From contig OZ253663.1 in assembly GCA_965263215.1 (NCBI GenBank), forward strand, positions 1-64,000: a DNA stretch of 64,000 bases, read 5' to 3'. A program made the position numbers and the translations under genes. Below, one piece after another: positions 1 to 9,323 of the stretch; position 1 is the first letter of the stretch; each line of letters starts with the position of its first letter. Under the pieces are notes generated by a model that worked only from the letters and a program-made list of their open reading frames with translations, did no database searches and was not told where the DNA came from. This stretch comes from UBA1672 sp965263215 (GTDB taxonomy: Bacteria; Pseudomonadota; Alphaproteobacteria; Micavibrionales; Micavibrionaceae).

Positions 1-2
1 AA

Positions 3-2000
3 TCATTGAATGCGCAATTATCATCAATGCCCAACACACAAAGCTATGTCTCCCTTTCCGCTGTCCGCCAGATCGGTGTGCTTGTTGTCGGGCATGTCAA
101 AAAGCCCGGGCGCAAAACATTAAACGCGTTTCACAGCGTCCTTGACGCCCTTGACTATGCCGGTGGTATTAAAAAGGATGGCTCCTTGCGCCGTGTGAAG
201 CTAGTCAGAGGTGGTCGCAGTACAATCATTGATCTCTACGCCCTCCTCCTTCATGGCGCGCCACATATTGATATGGATTTGAAGGACGGTGACCGCCTGA
301 TCGTTCCTCCCATCGGGCCAACCGTTGCCATTTCCGGCGCAGTAAAAAGACCCGGCATTTATGAAATCAGACGCATCACCAAAGGCATTAATCAACATAT
401 GCACCAAAACAGCGAAAAGCTTAATTTAAATGCTATGCTTGATCTCGCCGGTGGCGTTCTTACCCCGGGACAAAATCGTTTTGTTTTGCTTTCCCCTGAA
501 AACCAAGGACAAGAATCTGTCACCGAAGTTCAAGATTCATTTAAGAAAGTCTTTGCCAATGGTGCAATCTTAAGTGTGCTTTCAGGTACGGCAAAAAGAC
601 GCGGCACAGTCGAGCTTATCGGACATACATCCAGACCCGGGATATACGATTTATCACGTCATAAAACACTCACATCATTGCTTAAAAATCAGGACATTCT
701 AGGCCAAGACATATACCCCCTAATCGGTATTATTGAAAGATGGGATACAGATCAATTAACAACCAAATATTTAACATTTCCAATTCGTTCCGTATTACAA
801 AAAGAATTTGACCTTGAGTTGGATGATAATGATGTCATTAAACTCGTATCTAATACTGATATATCAGATATTTATGATAACAAAAATAACGATCCTGAAA
901 GTTCAGAAAAATACGAGCAAGGCTCTCGTGAATTAGATATTTCTATCAGCGATGATGAAGCGCTAATATCTTTCCTGAAGGAACAATCCGTATCCGTACG
1001 TGGCGCCATCAGAAAGCCCGGATCATACCCTATTGCACAGGGCATTACCCTTGATCACATTATTGCCGTAGCAGGTGGATTAACATTAGAAGCCAACAAA
1101 GATTCCATTGAAATAACATCCAAAAATATGGGCGACGATAATGACAATGGTAGAGTTATAAAGTCGAAAAGAACAACTATAAGCTTAAATGAAACCGTGC
1201 CGCAGAATTACACTTTATCGGCCGGAGATTCCATTCGTATCAATCAAAAATTCCAAAAAATTGATGAAAACACCGTCCTTATTATCGGTGAAGTCAAACA
1301 CCCCGGGGAATATGATTTACTGCCCGGTGATCGTGTATCTGATCTTATCGGTCGCGCAGGCAATTTAACAACCCAAGCTTACCCCGAAGGCTCTATCTTT
1401 AGCCGCGAATCAGAACGCCGTGTTGAAGAAATGCAATTCAGAAATGATGCCCGCGCGCTCGAAAGCGCCCTGGCCAAAGCCCTACAGCGCGATAAGAACC
1501 AACCCAACGCCACACAAATTGAACTGGTGCGCTCTCTCGCGGACAAATTATCCGAAGCGCAGGCCGTAGGGCGCATTACAGTAGAAACTGATCCTGATAT
1601 CCTATCCATCAAGCCCGAGCTTGATATGCTCCTCGAAAAAGGCGATCGCATATATGTCCCCAAACGCCCACTGACTGTACGTGTCAGCGGTGAAGTACTC
1701 TCCCCTTCTTCCCTGCAATTCATGTCAGAAAAAGACCCTCTCGATTACATCCATGAGGCGGGCGGGTTTACGTTCCACGCTGACAAAGACCGTACATTTG
1801 TATTATATCCCGATGGCAGCGCGCAGCCCCTTCAAGTGAGCAGCTGGAATCACAGGCCGGTTTTCATCCCGCCCGGCTCCACGATTATTATTCCGCGTGA
1901 CCCGGAACCGTTCAGCTTTATTCAAAGTGCTAAAGAAGTTGGTCAAATATTAAGTAATTTGGCTGTAACATCGGTATTTATTGATGATATCCGCGATTAA
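3..2000 (+). CDS. SLBB-domain polysaccharide export protein (5' end outside window)
   Basis: The reading frame is open to the left edge, so the true start and probably an N-terminal Poly_export domain and signal peptide lie outside the window. The visible 660 or so residues contain six copies of the G-x-V-x-x-P-G-x-Y type SLBB signature, near residues 28, 109, 205, 333, 427 and 560 (for example GEVKHPGEYDL and GAIRKPGSYPI). SLBB repeats are typical of Wza-like periplasmic or outer-membrane proteins that export capsule or exopolysaccharide. The polysaccharide genes that follow support this role. A low-complexity Asp/Glu-rich linker sits near residues 290-315. The family call is firm; the transported polymer is unknown. 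Confidence 0.85.
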   Translation, partial: SLNAQLSSMPNTQSYVSLSAVRQIGVLVVGHVKKPGRKTLNAFHSVLDALDYAGGIKKDGSLRRVKLVRGGRSTIIDLYALLLHGAPHIDMDLKDGDRLIVPPIGPTVAISGAVKRPGIYEIRRITKGINQHMHQNSEKLNLNAMLDLAGGVLTPGQNRFVLLSPENQGQESVTEVQDSFKKVFANGAILSVLSGTAKRRGTVELIGHTSRPGIYDLSRHKTLTSLLKNQDILGQDIYPLIGIIERWDTDQLTTKYLTFPIRSVLQKEFDLELDDNDVIKLVSNTDISDIYDNKNNDPESSEKYEQGSRELDISISDDEALISFLKEQSVSVRGAIRKPGSYPIAQGITLDHIIAVAGGLTLEANKDSIEITSKNMGDDNDNGRVIKSKRTTISLNETVPQNYTLSAGDSIRINQKFQKIDENTVLIIGEVKHPGEYDLLPGDRVSDLIGRAGNLTTQAYPEGSIFSRESERRVEEMQFRNDARALESALAKALQRDKNQPNATQIELVRSLADKLSEAQAVGRITVETDPDILSIKPELDMLLEKGDRIYVPKRPLTVRVSGEVLSPSSLQFMSEKDPLDYIHEAGGFTFHADKDRTFVLYPDGSAQPLQVSSWNHRPVFIPPGSTIIIPRDPEPFSFIQSAKEVGQILSNLAVTSVFIDDIRD

Positions 2001-2015
2001 CGATTACATTACACC

Positions 2016-2861
2016 ATGTGCGCACTGAAAAAACATTTTCCTGTTTATACGATTATTACGATAACGCTGAACAACTTTTCAGGGTTACAAAAAACGTGGA
2101 AATCCATTGAAAAACAAGACTTTGAGGATTATGAGTGGCTTGTCATTGACGGCGGCTCAAAAGATGAGACCGTTGATTTCCTGCGTGAAAAACGGAGCGC
2201 CACACGCACAGCACTTAACCCCTTCAGGTTCATCAGTAAGCCCGATGACGGCATCTATGATGCGATGAACTTAGGTATCAATGAAGCCAATGGGCGGTAT
2301 TTGTTGTTTTTAAACGCTGGTGACGAACTTGCTACGGCTGACATACTCTCCGCCATTCATCCCTACACCGAGAAAAAGCCGCAATTTATTTATGGTGACG
2401 CGATAGAGCCATCTCTTTCAGGCGGCGAACCGGTTTACAAAACCGCGCGCCGTTATAAAGATTTAATTTGGGGTATGATCACCCATCATCAGGCCATGCT
2501 GTATGACAGGCATCTGATTAGGGACAAAAAAGTTCATTACAGTATGCTCTACGAGATCGCGGCGGATTATGATTTTACGGTCAGATTCTTACAGCGATCT
2601 AAAAGAATTCTATATATCCCCAAACCCATCTGTATTTTTGAACCGGGCGGTATATCACAAAAAAACGCGGCGCTTGGACGGCACGAACAGTATTTGATCC
2701 GCGAAAATTTAGAGATGGTCTCGCAGGCACAAAATCTATGGATCAGATCTGTTCAAAGCATGTCATGGAAGCTGAAAACAATCTCTCCGCCTTTATATGA
2801 ATTTATTAAAAAAGTCGTGCTTCATATCAAAGATCGAAAACACAAAAAAAAGAAAAAATAA
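2016..2861 (+). CDS. Glycosyltransferase family 2
   Basis: This 281-residue cytoplasmic GT2 enzyme probably adds a sugar to a lipid-linked polysaccharide repeat unit. The N-terminal GT-A fold is visible: the YTIITITLNN strand, then WLVIDGGSKDET (nucleotide-sugar binding), then SKPDDGIYDAMN and FLNAGDELA, where the metal-binding acidic motif usually lies. This resembles WcaA/WcaE-type colanic acid transferases. It starts 15 bp after the SLBB gene on the same strand, so the two are probably co-transcribed. The C-terminus is a run of Lys residues. Donor and acceptor cannot be read from the sequence. Confidence 0.85.
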   Translation: MCALKKHFPVYTIITITLNNFSGLQKTWKSIEKQDFEDYEWLVIDGGSKDETVDFLREKRSATRTALNPFRFISKPDDGIYDAMNLGINEANGRYLLFLNAGDELATADILSAIHPYTEKKPQFIYGDAIEPSLSGGEPVYKTARRYKDLIWGMITHHQAMLYDRHLIRDKKVHYSMLYEIAADYDFTVRFLQRSKRILYIPKPICIFEPGGISQKNAALGRHEQYLIRENLEMVSQAQNLWIRSVQSMSWKLKTISPPLYEFIKKVVLHIKDRKHKKKKK

Positions 2862-3689
2862 TCAGTTCTGACGCAATTCCTTCAGAACCATTTTACAGTA
2901 TTTTTTGCGGCTTAAGGCGAATTCAAATCCGGCCTTTCCATCTAAAAAACCAAGCTTAAAAATATAGGAATAGAGAAAGATAAGACACGGCCTTAGGGCA
3001 GACGTACGAGTGATCTTTTTTAAGACTTGCCTTACACGTACAGGGTCTTCCGGCCAAACATTCCGTTTAATCATTTCGGATTCCCATTTCGCATATTGTT
3101 CATGGCGCCTTAACCATGCCCCCTCATCCTCATAAGCATAATGCAGCAATGGAGAGGTGATTTGACCGATAGCGTCATGTTGAAACTTCTCTTTAAGAAT
3201 CGGCTGATAGTGCCCTTCAATCTCACCCATGCCCTCTATGTCCAGATCATCAATAACGGGGAATTCAATCTTTCGTCGATCAAATAGTGCGAGCTTATTA
3301 TTGGTTAGCCCGTGCTTTAGAACTTTGCCTTTCCAGACATATTGGCCTTTTACAAAGAATCCAGACCCTTCAATTTTTGATTTGGTCAAAACCCTTATTT
3401 CTTCAATGATATCAGATATAAAAACCTCATCAGCATCCACCAAAAATATCCAATCATAGCCAATATTAAGATTATCTAAACACCATTGCCTCTTCTTTGG
3501 ATATTGACCATTCCATTGATACAATTCAACACGCGCGCCTTTCGATTTTGCAATCTCAACTGTGCGGTCCTCACTGTAGGAATCAATGACAATGACTTCC
3601 TCAAAATCAGTCAGAGCATCAAGGCATCGTGCAATATGACGTTCTTCATTCTTTGTGGTCACAAGAACGGAGATTGGGATTTTACTCAT
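2862..3689 (-). CDS. Glycosyltransferase family 2, WaaE/KdtX-like
   Basis: GT2 enzyme of about 275 residues. It begins with ISVLVTTKNEERHIARCL, followed by VIVIDSYSEDRT and the metal-binding VDADEVF (DXD-like). This arrangement is typical of the WaaE/KdtX family that glycosylates the LPS inner core, so an LPS or exopolysaccharide role is likely. I prefer the ATG at 3689, because its ATGAGTAA overlap with the stop of the upstream Wzz-like gene is typical of translational coupling; an ATG at 3704 is also in frame. It is the last gene of the minus-strand run and ends head-on against the plus-strand GT2. Confidence 0.82.
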   Translation of the reverse strand: MSKIPISVLVTTKNEERHIARCLDALTDFEEVIVIDSYSEDRTVEIAKSKGARVELYQWNGQYPKKRQWCLDNLNIGYDWIFLVDADEVFISDIIEEIRVLTKSKIEGSGFFVKGQYVWKGKVLKHGLTNNKLALFDRRKIEFPVIDDLDIEGMGEIEGHYQPILKEKFQHDAIGQITSPLLHYAYEDEGAWLRRHEQYAKWESEMIKRNVWPEDPVRVRQVLKKITRTSALRPCLIFLYSYIFKLGFLDGKAGFEFALSRKKYCKMVLKELRQN

Positions 3690-4524
3690 GTTGCTTAAGC
3701 CCATAGGTCACAAAGCCAAGCAACATGCCAATGAATATAAACACCGGATAAATGATATAAGGATCAGGCCAACGCGCACGTACAGATGAATATGCAGGCT
3801 CTATGATGCTCGCGGCATATGGTTGATCGAGCGAGACCATCATCTTAAGGCGCTCCTGCTCCATCAATAAATTTGCCAGTGATCTTTTGTGATCAGGATT
3901 GGTCGTTTTGCCGAGTGACGCGTTTAAATAATCAATGCGCTGATTTGTCTCGACAAGGATACGCGCACGGATCATTTCATCCGTGATACGGTGTATGCGT
4001 TTTACCATATCAACGGCGAATTTTTTATCAGGATGCAGGTAAATCATGCGCCTTAAAGGTGTGCCACTAACGGGTTCTAAACGAACGCGTTTTTTAAGGT
4101 ATTCCGAAAGGTTTTCCGCATTCCATTTTTCCAGATTTTCAGAAAATTCAAACGTACGGTCTAACGCCAATCCTGTGATAATCTCCTTATCGCGCACAAG
4201 GAAGTTCGCCACAGATGCGCCGTTATAAGTATTCTCAAACCGTAAAAAAGCAGCATTACTCTGAAAATCTTCCTCCCCTAACTGCGTGCTGCCCTCTCCC
4301 ATGTCGCCTGCCTTTTGTAAGCTTTGCCCCATCGGACTGGCGGGCGCGATGATCATCTCCGCGCGGTAAAAATCATTGGCAACAGATAGGAACACGAACG
4401 CCGCAATCGTCATGATAATTACAAAACCAAGCATCCAAAATTTCGCGCGCCACACATCACGCAGCACATCATAGAGTGTTTTTTCACTCATTATTTGATT
4501 ATCAGGAGTCTGCATTGATGTCAT
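3682..4524 (-). CDS. Wzz-like polysaccharide chain-length/copolymerase protein
   Basis: A 280-residue inner-membrane protein with the Wzz/PCP topology. There is a short cytoplasmic N-terminus, a transmembrane segment around residues 31-50 (FWMLGFVIIMTIAAFVF), a large periplasmic part, and a C-terminal transmembrane segment preceded by a Pro-containing stretch (WPDPYIIYPVFIFIGML). Wzz proteins set the length of O-antigen or exopolysaccharide chains with a Wzy polymerase, and a Wzy/ligase-like gene lies in the same run. No tyrosine-kinase domain is fused. An internal ATG at 4491 (MSEKTL) is an alternative start. Confidence 0.8.
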   Translation of the reverse strand: MTSMQTPDNQIMSEKTLYDVLRDVWRAKFWMLGFVIIMTIAAFVFLSVANDFYRAEMIIAPASPMGQSLQKAGDMGEGSTQLGEEDFQSNAAFLRFENTYNGASVANFLVRDKEIITGLALDRTFEFSENLEKWNAENLSEYLKKRVRLEPVSGTPLRRMIYLHPDKKFAVDMVKRIHRITDEMIRARILVETNQRIDYLNASLGKTTNPDHKRSLANLLMEQERLKMMVSLDQPYAASIIEPAYSSVRARWPDPYIIYPVFIFIGMLLGFVTYGLKQHE

Positions 4525-4567
4525 AAGCCATCATACGTAAAGTTACGATTGAGCAAAAGAGCAAATA

Positions 4568-5854
4568 TCACTCGCGTTTTTTATTCAAAAAATTCTTAAA
4601 CCCATCAACTTTATTCTGAAACCCTTCTTTGATGGCCTCTTTCTTTTCCCCCGTGGCCAGAGCCAGTTTTTTAGAAAGACTGTCTATCGCCGCGCTCCAT
4701 AATCCTGCTGCGTCCAGTGAAGCCGTGCTTTCAAATTCATTTTCATTCATGATTAGTCCAAAGCCGATGTCAGCATCTTGTTTATTGTTGAGATATTTAA
4801 CAATAGGAGCAGCCAGAGCTTTTTTCACAAGCGACGCATCCTGCGGTGCTTGAACGACAACATCCTTAAACTTTAGGTTCCAATCCATATCAATACGAGC
4901 ATTTTCGCCGTATTCCCATTGATCCTCAACGCGCACATCAATGACACCGCTCTTAAACCAACTGATCGGCGCTTTTTGTACATATTGATTTATGATCTCC
5001 ACGGGGAAGTGATCCAGATGCCATTTTGTTACACGGCCCTCACCCTCTTCTCGTGATGCAACCGTAATTTTATGGCTGTTGATACTGCCTTCGATGTTTG
5101 ATCGGAAAAATGTATCAAATATGGCATACTTGCTTCTGAAAGGTGCGCTTTCAATATGATCTAGCGTAAGGGTGAGCGGCGGCTTATCGGCCTTGTTCAA
5201 TACAAAATTGATGTTTTGAATAGATAGATCTTCGATAACAAATTCCGTCTTCGGCTTAATCTTGTTCGGTTTTTGTTGATCGCCCTCACCCTCAGACACG
5301 CTGGATTGATCTTTACTGAGCCAAGTGCCTTCAACGTCCTTTAAAGCCAGTTTTTCAATCACAATGGGTTTGGTGATCAAGCTCAAAATATTAACATTAA
5401 GGGCGATATGCCGAGTCTTCACATCAATGTCAGATTTCACATCGCTTTGCCTGATCGCACGCAGCCCTTGAAATTCCAATGCACCAATAAAGATATTGCC
5501 GTGCACAGATTCAAAGCTGACTTCGATATTTGTCTTATGTTCAATTTTTGTGAAAACCCAGTTCATTGTCGGCGTCAAAAGTGCCGTATTAATCGTTACT
5601 AAAACAAGAACAGCCACAAGAAAAATCGTGCCTGATAGTTTCGCGACCCATTTGAAAGAAATAGGTTTTTTGGATGGTGCTAGCGTGGTTTGTGTTTTTT
5701 CTTTTGGTTTAAAACTGCTGCGTGAGTTCAAGAACGATACGATAAATTCAAGAATCGTAAAAAAAACCGAGAAGATTAAGTTTATGAACGTTCCAAACGC
5801 CGCAATAACAGGGAAAAGTAAAAATTCACCAAGGAGAATAGCAAGAAGTTCCAT
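4568..5854 (-). CDS. AsmA-like membrane-anchored protein of unknown role
   Basis: 428 residues. The first 38 residues are strongly hydrophobic, and a second membrane segment follows near residues 68-92. The rest looks periplasmic, and its early part (WVFTKIEHKTNIEVSFESVHGNIFIGALEFQGL) resembles AsmA/DUF748-type proteins involved in envelope lipid or outer-membrane homeostasis. A Ser/Glu/Lys-rich linker lies near residue 190. It sits between the GT4 gene and the Wzz gene on the same strand, so it is probably transcribed with them. The AsmA relation is inferred from sequence character and is uncertain. Confidence 0.5.
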   Translation of the reverse strand: MELLAILLGEFLLFPVIAAFGTFINLIFSVFFTILEFIVSFLNSRSSFKPKEKTQTTLAPSKKPISFKWVAKLSGTIFLVAVLVLVTINTALLTPTMNWVFTKIEHKTNIEVSFESVHGNIFIGALEFQGLRAIRQSDVKSDIDVKTRHIALNVNILSLITKPIVIEKLALKDVEGTWLSKDQSSVSEGEGDQQKPNKIKPKTEFVIEDLSIQNINFVLNKADKPPLTLTLDHIESAPFRSKYAIFDTFFRSNIEGSINSHKITVASREEGEGRVTKWHLDHFPVEIINQYVQKAPISWFKSGVIDVRVEDQWEYGENARIDMDWNLKFKDVVVQAPQDASLVKKALAAPIVKYLNNKQDADIGFGLIMNENEFESTASLDAAGLWSAAIDSLSKKLALATGEKKEAIKEGFQNKVDGFKNFLNKKRE

Positions 5855-5895
5855 GTTTATGGCCTTTGTTTAAATGCGCCCTATAATTCAATAAC

Positions 5896-7128
5896 TTACT
5901 TACCAAGCTCATCTTTTACAATATCCCACGCTTTTTCCATCCATGCCTCGATCGATTCTTGAGGGGTAAATACATCACGCGCATTGACCGCACCACGATG
6001 CGCTTCGAACCACGCTTCGCCGCTCTCCCTGTACTTTTTGATTGCCTCAACGAGGCCATCAACATCGCCCTGTGCCACCACACAACCTGTTTCAAAATCG
6101 CGTATAACTTTTGCCGTTTCAGACTGTTTGGAACCGATTAAAATACAAGGACGCGCGACGGCAAGCGCGGCATAGAGTTTACTCGGCACGACAAATTGTG
6201 CGGCGTCATCCTTCAGGGAAATCAAATGTACATCACCACTTTCAAGTACTTCGCGCAACCGCGCAATCGGCTGGTACGGCATCAAACGAATATTGTCTAA
6301 CCTACGCTCCGCACGCTCTTTCACGATCTCCTCAAATCGCGGGCCATCCCCGACGAACACGAACTCAACATCGCTGCCCTCTTCTTCTAACTTTTGTGCG
6401 GCATCTAAAATGGCGTCAATGGGATGCACAAGGCCGATATTACCCGCATATAAAATACGAAAACGCTGCTGTGTTTTGAGTTGTTTTTCAAAGGGACGTA
6501 AGCCCTCAACCTCAGGGTTAACGACTATATCGCCTTCCTCATTAATCATTTCAGGATCAGTTAATTCCAAATCAGGCCAGTTTGGTACCATCGCAATTTT
6601 ACGGGCATCAAGACCATCTTTTGTTAAATATTTGGCCATGCAACGCCCGCTAACGATGACTTTATCGCATTTGTTCATCGCCTTGCGCCGCAGCCTTGTG
6701 AAAAAGCGCATCAGAAAATTCGGCGTTTTCATACCGAGTGCGGGCATCACCTCAGGATAAAGGTCGTGACACCAGTTGATGTGGTGACATTTTTTAAACT
6801 TCGTAACGATATGGCCTGCATAAACAATTAACGGCGGATCACTCATCGTCACCAAAACGTGACGTTTTTTAAGCCGCAGCGCCAAAATCATCATCTTGAA
6901 CCACACCCACATATAGGATATCGCCCCACCGGGCTTTGCCGGCCCTTTAACACGCATGATACGCACACCGTCTTCACGCGTCTCTCCACCCTTTGGGCCA
7001 GACGTCACAACGGTTACATGCCACCCTTCACGGGCAAAAGACTTTGCAAGATCACACAGAACACGCCCAGTGGCACCGCGCACAGGCGGGTACACTCTGT
7101 TCATAAACAATATTGTCGGTCTACGCAT
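5896..7128 (-). CDS. Glycosyltransferase family 4 (WbuB-like)
   Basis: 410-residue GT-B enzyme. The N-terminal Rossmann domain starts ILFMNRVYPPVRGATGR, the glycine-rich acceptor loop usual for GT4. The C-terminal nucleotide-sugar domain includes RILYAGNIGLVHPIDAILDAA, FVFVGDGPRFEEI, and the E-x7-E-like region around VPSKLYAALAVARPCILIG. It resembles WbuB/WcaI transferases of colanic acid or O-antigen synthesis. It follows the Wzy/ligase-like gene with a 10-bp gap. The sugar specificity is unknown. Confidence 0.85.
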   Translation of the reverse strand: MRRPTILFMNRVYPPVRGATGRVLCDLAKSFAREGWHVTVVTSGPKGGETREDGVRIMRVKGPAKPGGAISYMWVWFKMMILALRLKKRHVLVTMSDPPLIVYAGHIVTKFKKCHHINWCHDLYPEVMPALGMKTPNFLMRFFTRLRRKAMNKCDKVIVSGRCMAKYLTKDGLDARKIAMVPNWPDLELTDPEMINEEGDIVVNPEVEGLRPFEKQLKTQQRFRILYAGNIGLVHPIDAILDAAQKLEEEGSDVEFVFVGDGPRFEEIVKERAERRLDNIRLMPYQPIARLREVLESGDVHLISLKDDAAQFVVPSKLYAALAVARPCILIGSKQSETAKVIRDFETGCVVAQGDVDGLVEAIKKYRESGEAWFEAHRGAVNARDVFTPQESIEAWMEKAWDIVKDELGK

Positions 7129-7138
7129 ATAAGGGTCT

Positions 7139-8425
7139 TTAAACTTGAACTGATTCGGATTGTCTCGAGTATATCAGAGAGCCGGAAATCATCAAAAGCA
7201 CTAAACCGAAATCGAGTGATTTAAAGCTCGCATAGAGGGTTAAATCAATCAAAATCGGGGCAGTTAAGGCCAAGCCTAAAACAGGATTTTTAATAACCAC
7301 GCGAGACAGGCGCTCCAGAAGTCCCGCTGTATAAGCGATACAAAGACATACACCGATAATGCCCGTTTTCAAAAGCATGCTGGAAAAAAAATTATGTGTA
7401 AAATTAACGCTCAGCCCGCCCACAGCCGGAGAATTAAAATGCCCGCCCCATCCAATGCCGAATAAAAACGTGATTAGATCATGCGTGATAACGTGCCACA
7501 CGGCTTCTAACTCTTGCGGGCGCATGTTCAAACCAACATTCTGCGTCTTATCCCAGAGCGATAAAAATATAGAGGCGAATGAAAAATTGATAATCCCCAC
7601 CACAATCAAAAGCATCAACAGCGCATTCGTGCCACGTACAGGCGCCCTGAAAATGTAATAGCCCTGAATGAGTACAACATACAACGCAACGGCCCCAAGG
7701 CTCGCGCGCTGCGTGGTCATAACCATCGCCGCAATAGGCAAAACACTCAGCGTCATAAGGCAAAAGAAAATCATCGCATGCTTCGCCGTAAGGCCGCGCG
7801 TCATGAAGGAAATGGCAGAGCCAATCATAAACAAACATGCAAACAAAACACTGGGCATATTTTCCAGATATAGCTTTTCATCTGTGCACCAAATATCGCA
7901 GCCAATGACATTTCGCATCAGCAAAGAACGTATAGAAAATAACAACCCGATGAGTAAAAACACGAATAAAGTGCTACGGAAATAATAAGGCTTTGCTCTG
8001 ATCAGCGGTAGAAGGAAGAGCGGTAAAAACAGGAACAGAAATGGAATAATATCGCGCAATATTGCGGTGATATCGTGCCCTGCAATCACGCCAACCAACA
8101 CAGGAACCGAAATGCCATAGAGTAAAAACACCTGCCCTGCACTTTTCCAGAAACGCCCTTTAACAGGTTTCAGGAAAACATCACGGGCGCGCCCTATCCC
8201 TGTACTCAGACATAGCAACGCACCAACCCAGATCTCCACCCAACTGAGATGATCTGGCGTGGGGGAGCCGAAAAGACCATAGATAAGACAGGCAAAAAAC
8301 AGACAAATTGCGCGGTAGTCATAAGAATCGATACTGGCAGGGACACCAATTTTAAGGCGAGGCGTGTTCAGAGGATAACGCGCGATAGACGACAATTTTA
8401 GCCCCCCATCAATATCTTCCGCCAC
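7139..8425 (-). CDS. O-antigen ligase/polymerase (Wzy/WaaL-like) membrane protein
   Basis: 428-residue polytopic membrane protein with about ten hydrophobic segments. A larger soluble loop near residues 285-345 (SLWDKTQNVGLNMRPQELEAVWHVI then FGIGWGGHFNSP and FTHNFF) is the characteristic region of the Wzy_C/O-antigen ligase family. Such proteins polymerise or attach lipid-linked glycans on the periplasmic side. The start is GTG at 8425, inside the 3' end of the TauE gene (28-bp overlap), which suggests translational coupling. Ligase and polymerase cannot be told apart from sequence. Confidence 0.75.
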   Translation of the reverse strand: MAEDIDGGLKLSSIARYPLNTPRLKIGVPASIDSYDYRAICLFFACLIYGLFGSPTPDHLSWVEIWVGALLCLSTGIGRARDVFLKPVKGRFWKSAGQVFLLYGISVPVLVGVIAGHDITAILRDIIPFLFLFLPLFLLPLIRAKPYYFRSTLFVFLLIGLLFSIRSLLMRNVIGCDIWCTDEKLYLENMPSVLFACLFMIGSAISFMTRGLTAKHAMIFFCLMTLSVLPIAAMVMTTQRASLGAVALYVVLIQGYYIFRAPVRGTNALLMLLIVVGIINFSFASIFLSLWDKTQNVGLNMRPQELEAVWHVITHDLITFLFGIGWGGHFNSPAVGGLSVNFTHNFFSSMLLKTGIIGVCLCIAYTAGLLERLSRVVIKNPVLGLALTAPILIDLTLYASFKSLDFGLVLLMISGSLIYSRQSESVQV

Positions 8426-9237
8426 ATATTCAACGCCACAATAATCATGAAAACAGCAAAAGTCACCTTCAAGCGTCGAACGCTTATTTTATGCGCAGCC
8501 TTTGCACCAAGCGGCGCAATCATAACACTGACGGGGATAATACATATCCATGCAAGCGCGTTAACATAGCCCAAAGAAAATGGCGGCAAGTTGTCTAAGT
8601 TCCAGCCAATAATCATAAAACCAATCGTCGCCGGAATAGAAATCACCAACCCCAAAGCAGAGGCCGTCCCAACCGCGCGGTGCATTTTGATGCCATGCAT
8701 ACTCATATACGGTACACTAAGGGTCGCGCCGCCAATACCGATCATCGTTGAAATCGCACCAATCACAAAGCCTGCAATTGATGTCTTTGGCTGTTTCGGG
8801 GGCTCTCCGTCCTCGGCTTGGAAACGTGAACGCCCCAAGATCATAATACAGGCCATAATCATCAAGGCCGTCGCAAAAATCATACGCATGGTTTGTACGT
8901 CTAAGCCTTTTGCAATCCATGTTGCAACAATAACGCCAATCACGATCCCGCCGCCAATTGCCTTAACAAGACCAAAATCAACCCCGCCCTTCTTATGATG
9001 GGCAAACGCGGAAGAAGAGCCCGTAGGAACAATAATAGCAAGGGACGTCGCCACAGACATGTGCATCAAATAAGCGGGATCAAAGCCGAACTGAGATTGA
9101 AGGCTGCCGAATATATAGTAAAGACCAGGCACAAGAACAATACCGCCGCCAACACCAAGAAGCCCTGCGAGAAACCCGGCCACAGCGCCAAGGGAGAGCA
9201 ACAATAAAACCAACGGTATGATATCAACAAGTTCCAT
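8398..9237 (-). CDS. Sulfite exporter TauE/SafE family permease
   Basis: 279-residue membrane protein with about eight transmembrane segments and the two-fold family signature: GFLAGLLGVGGGIVLVPGL near the N-terminus and IGAISTMIGIGGATLSVPYM in the second half. TauE/SafE proteins move sulfonates, sulfite or related organic anions across the inner membrane. It is the first gene of the minus-strand polysaccharide run. Its position may be incidental, or it may supply or export an anion linked to surface polymer chemistry; that is conjecture. Confidence 0.85.
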   Translation of the reverse strand: MELVDIIPLVLLLLSLGAVAGFLAGLLGVGGGIVLVPGLYYIFGSLQSQFGFDPAYLMHMSVATSLAIIVPTGSSSAFAHHKKGGVDFGLVKAIGGGIVIGVIVATWIAKGLDVQTMRMIFATALMIMACIMILGRSRFQAEDGEPPKQPKTSIAGFVIGAISTMIGIGGATLSVPYMSMHGIKMHRAVGTASALGLVISIPATIGFMIIGWNLDNLPPFSLGYVNALAWICIIPVSVMIAPLGAKAAHKISVRRLKVTFAVFMIIVALNMWRKILMGG

Positions 9238-9272
9238 AAGTGAAGCCTAACATACACCAAACATCACACAAC

Positions 9273-9300
9273 AAAAAAGGCGTCGCAAAACGCCTTTATT
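9273..9300 (-). terminator. Rho-independent terminator of the Lys/Ser-rich secreted protein gene
   Basis: The arms AAAGGCG and CGCCTTT (9276-9282 and 9291-9297) enclose a short loop. Read on the minus strand they are followed by a T-run. It lies between the stop at 9324 and the TauE start at 9237, so it ends the upstream minus-strand transcript. Confidence 0.7.
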
Positions 9301-9323
9301 ACCATGATTAAGACCAGCCTGAT

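Noticed and set aside
1379..1723. Antisense frame inside the SLBB protein gene
   Set aside because: It overlaps a well-supported domain-bearing gene and has no motif of its own; it is a codon-bias shadow.
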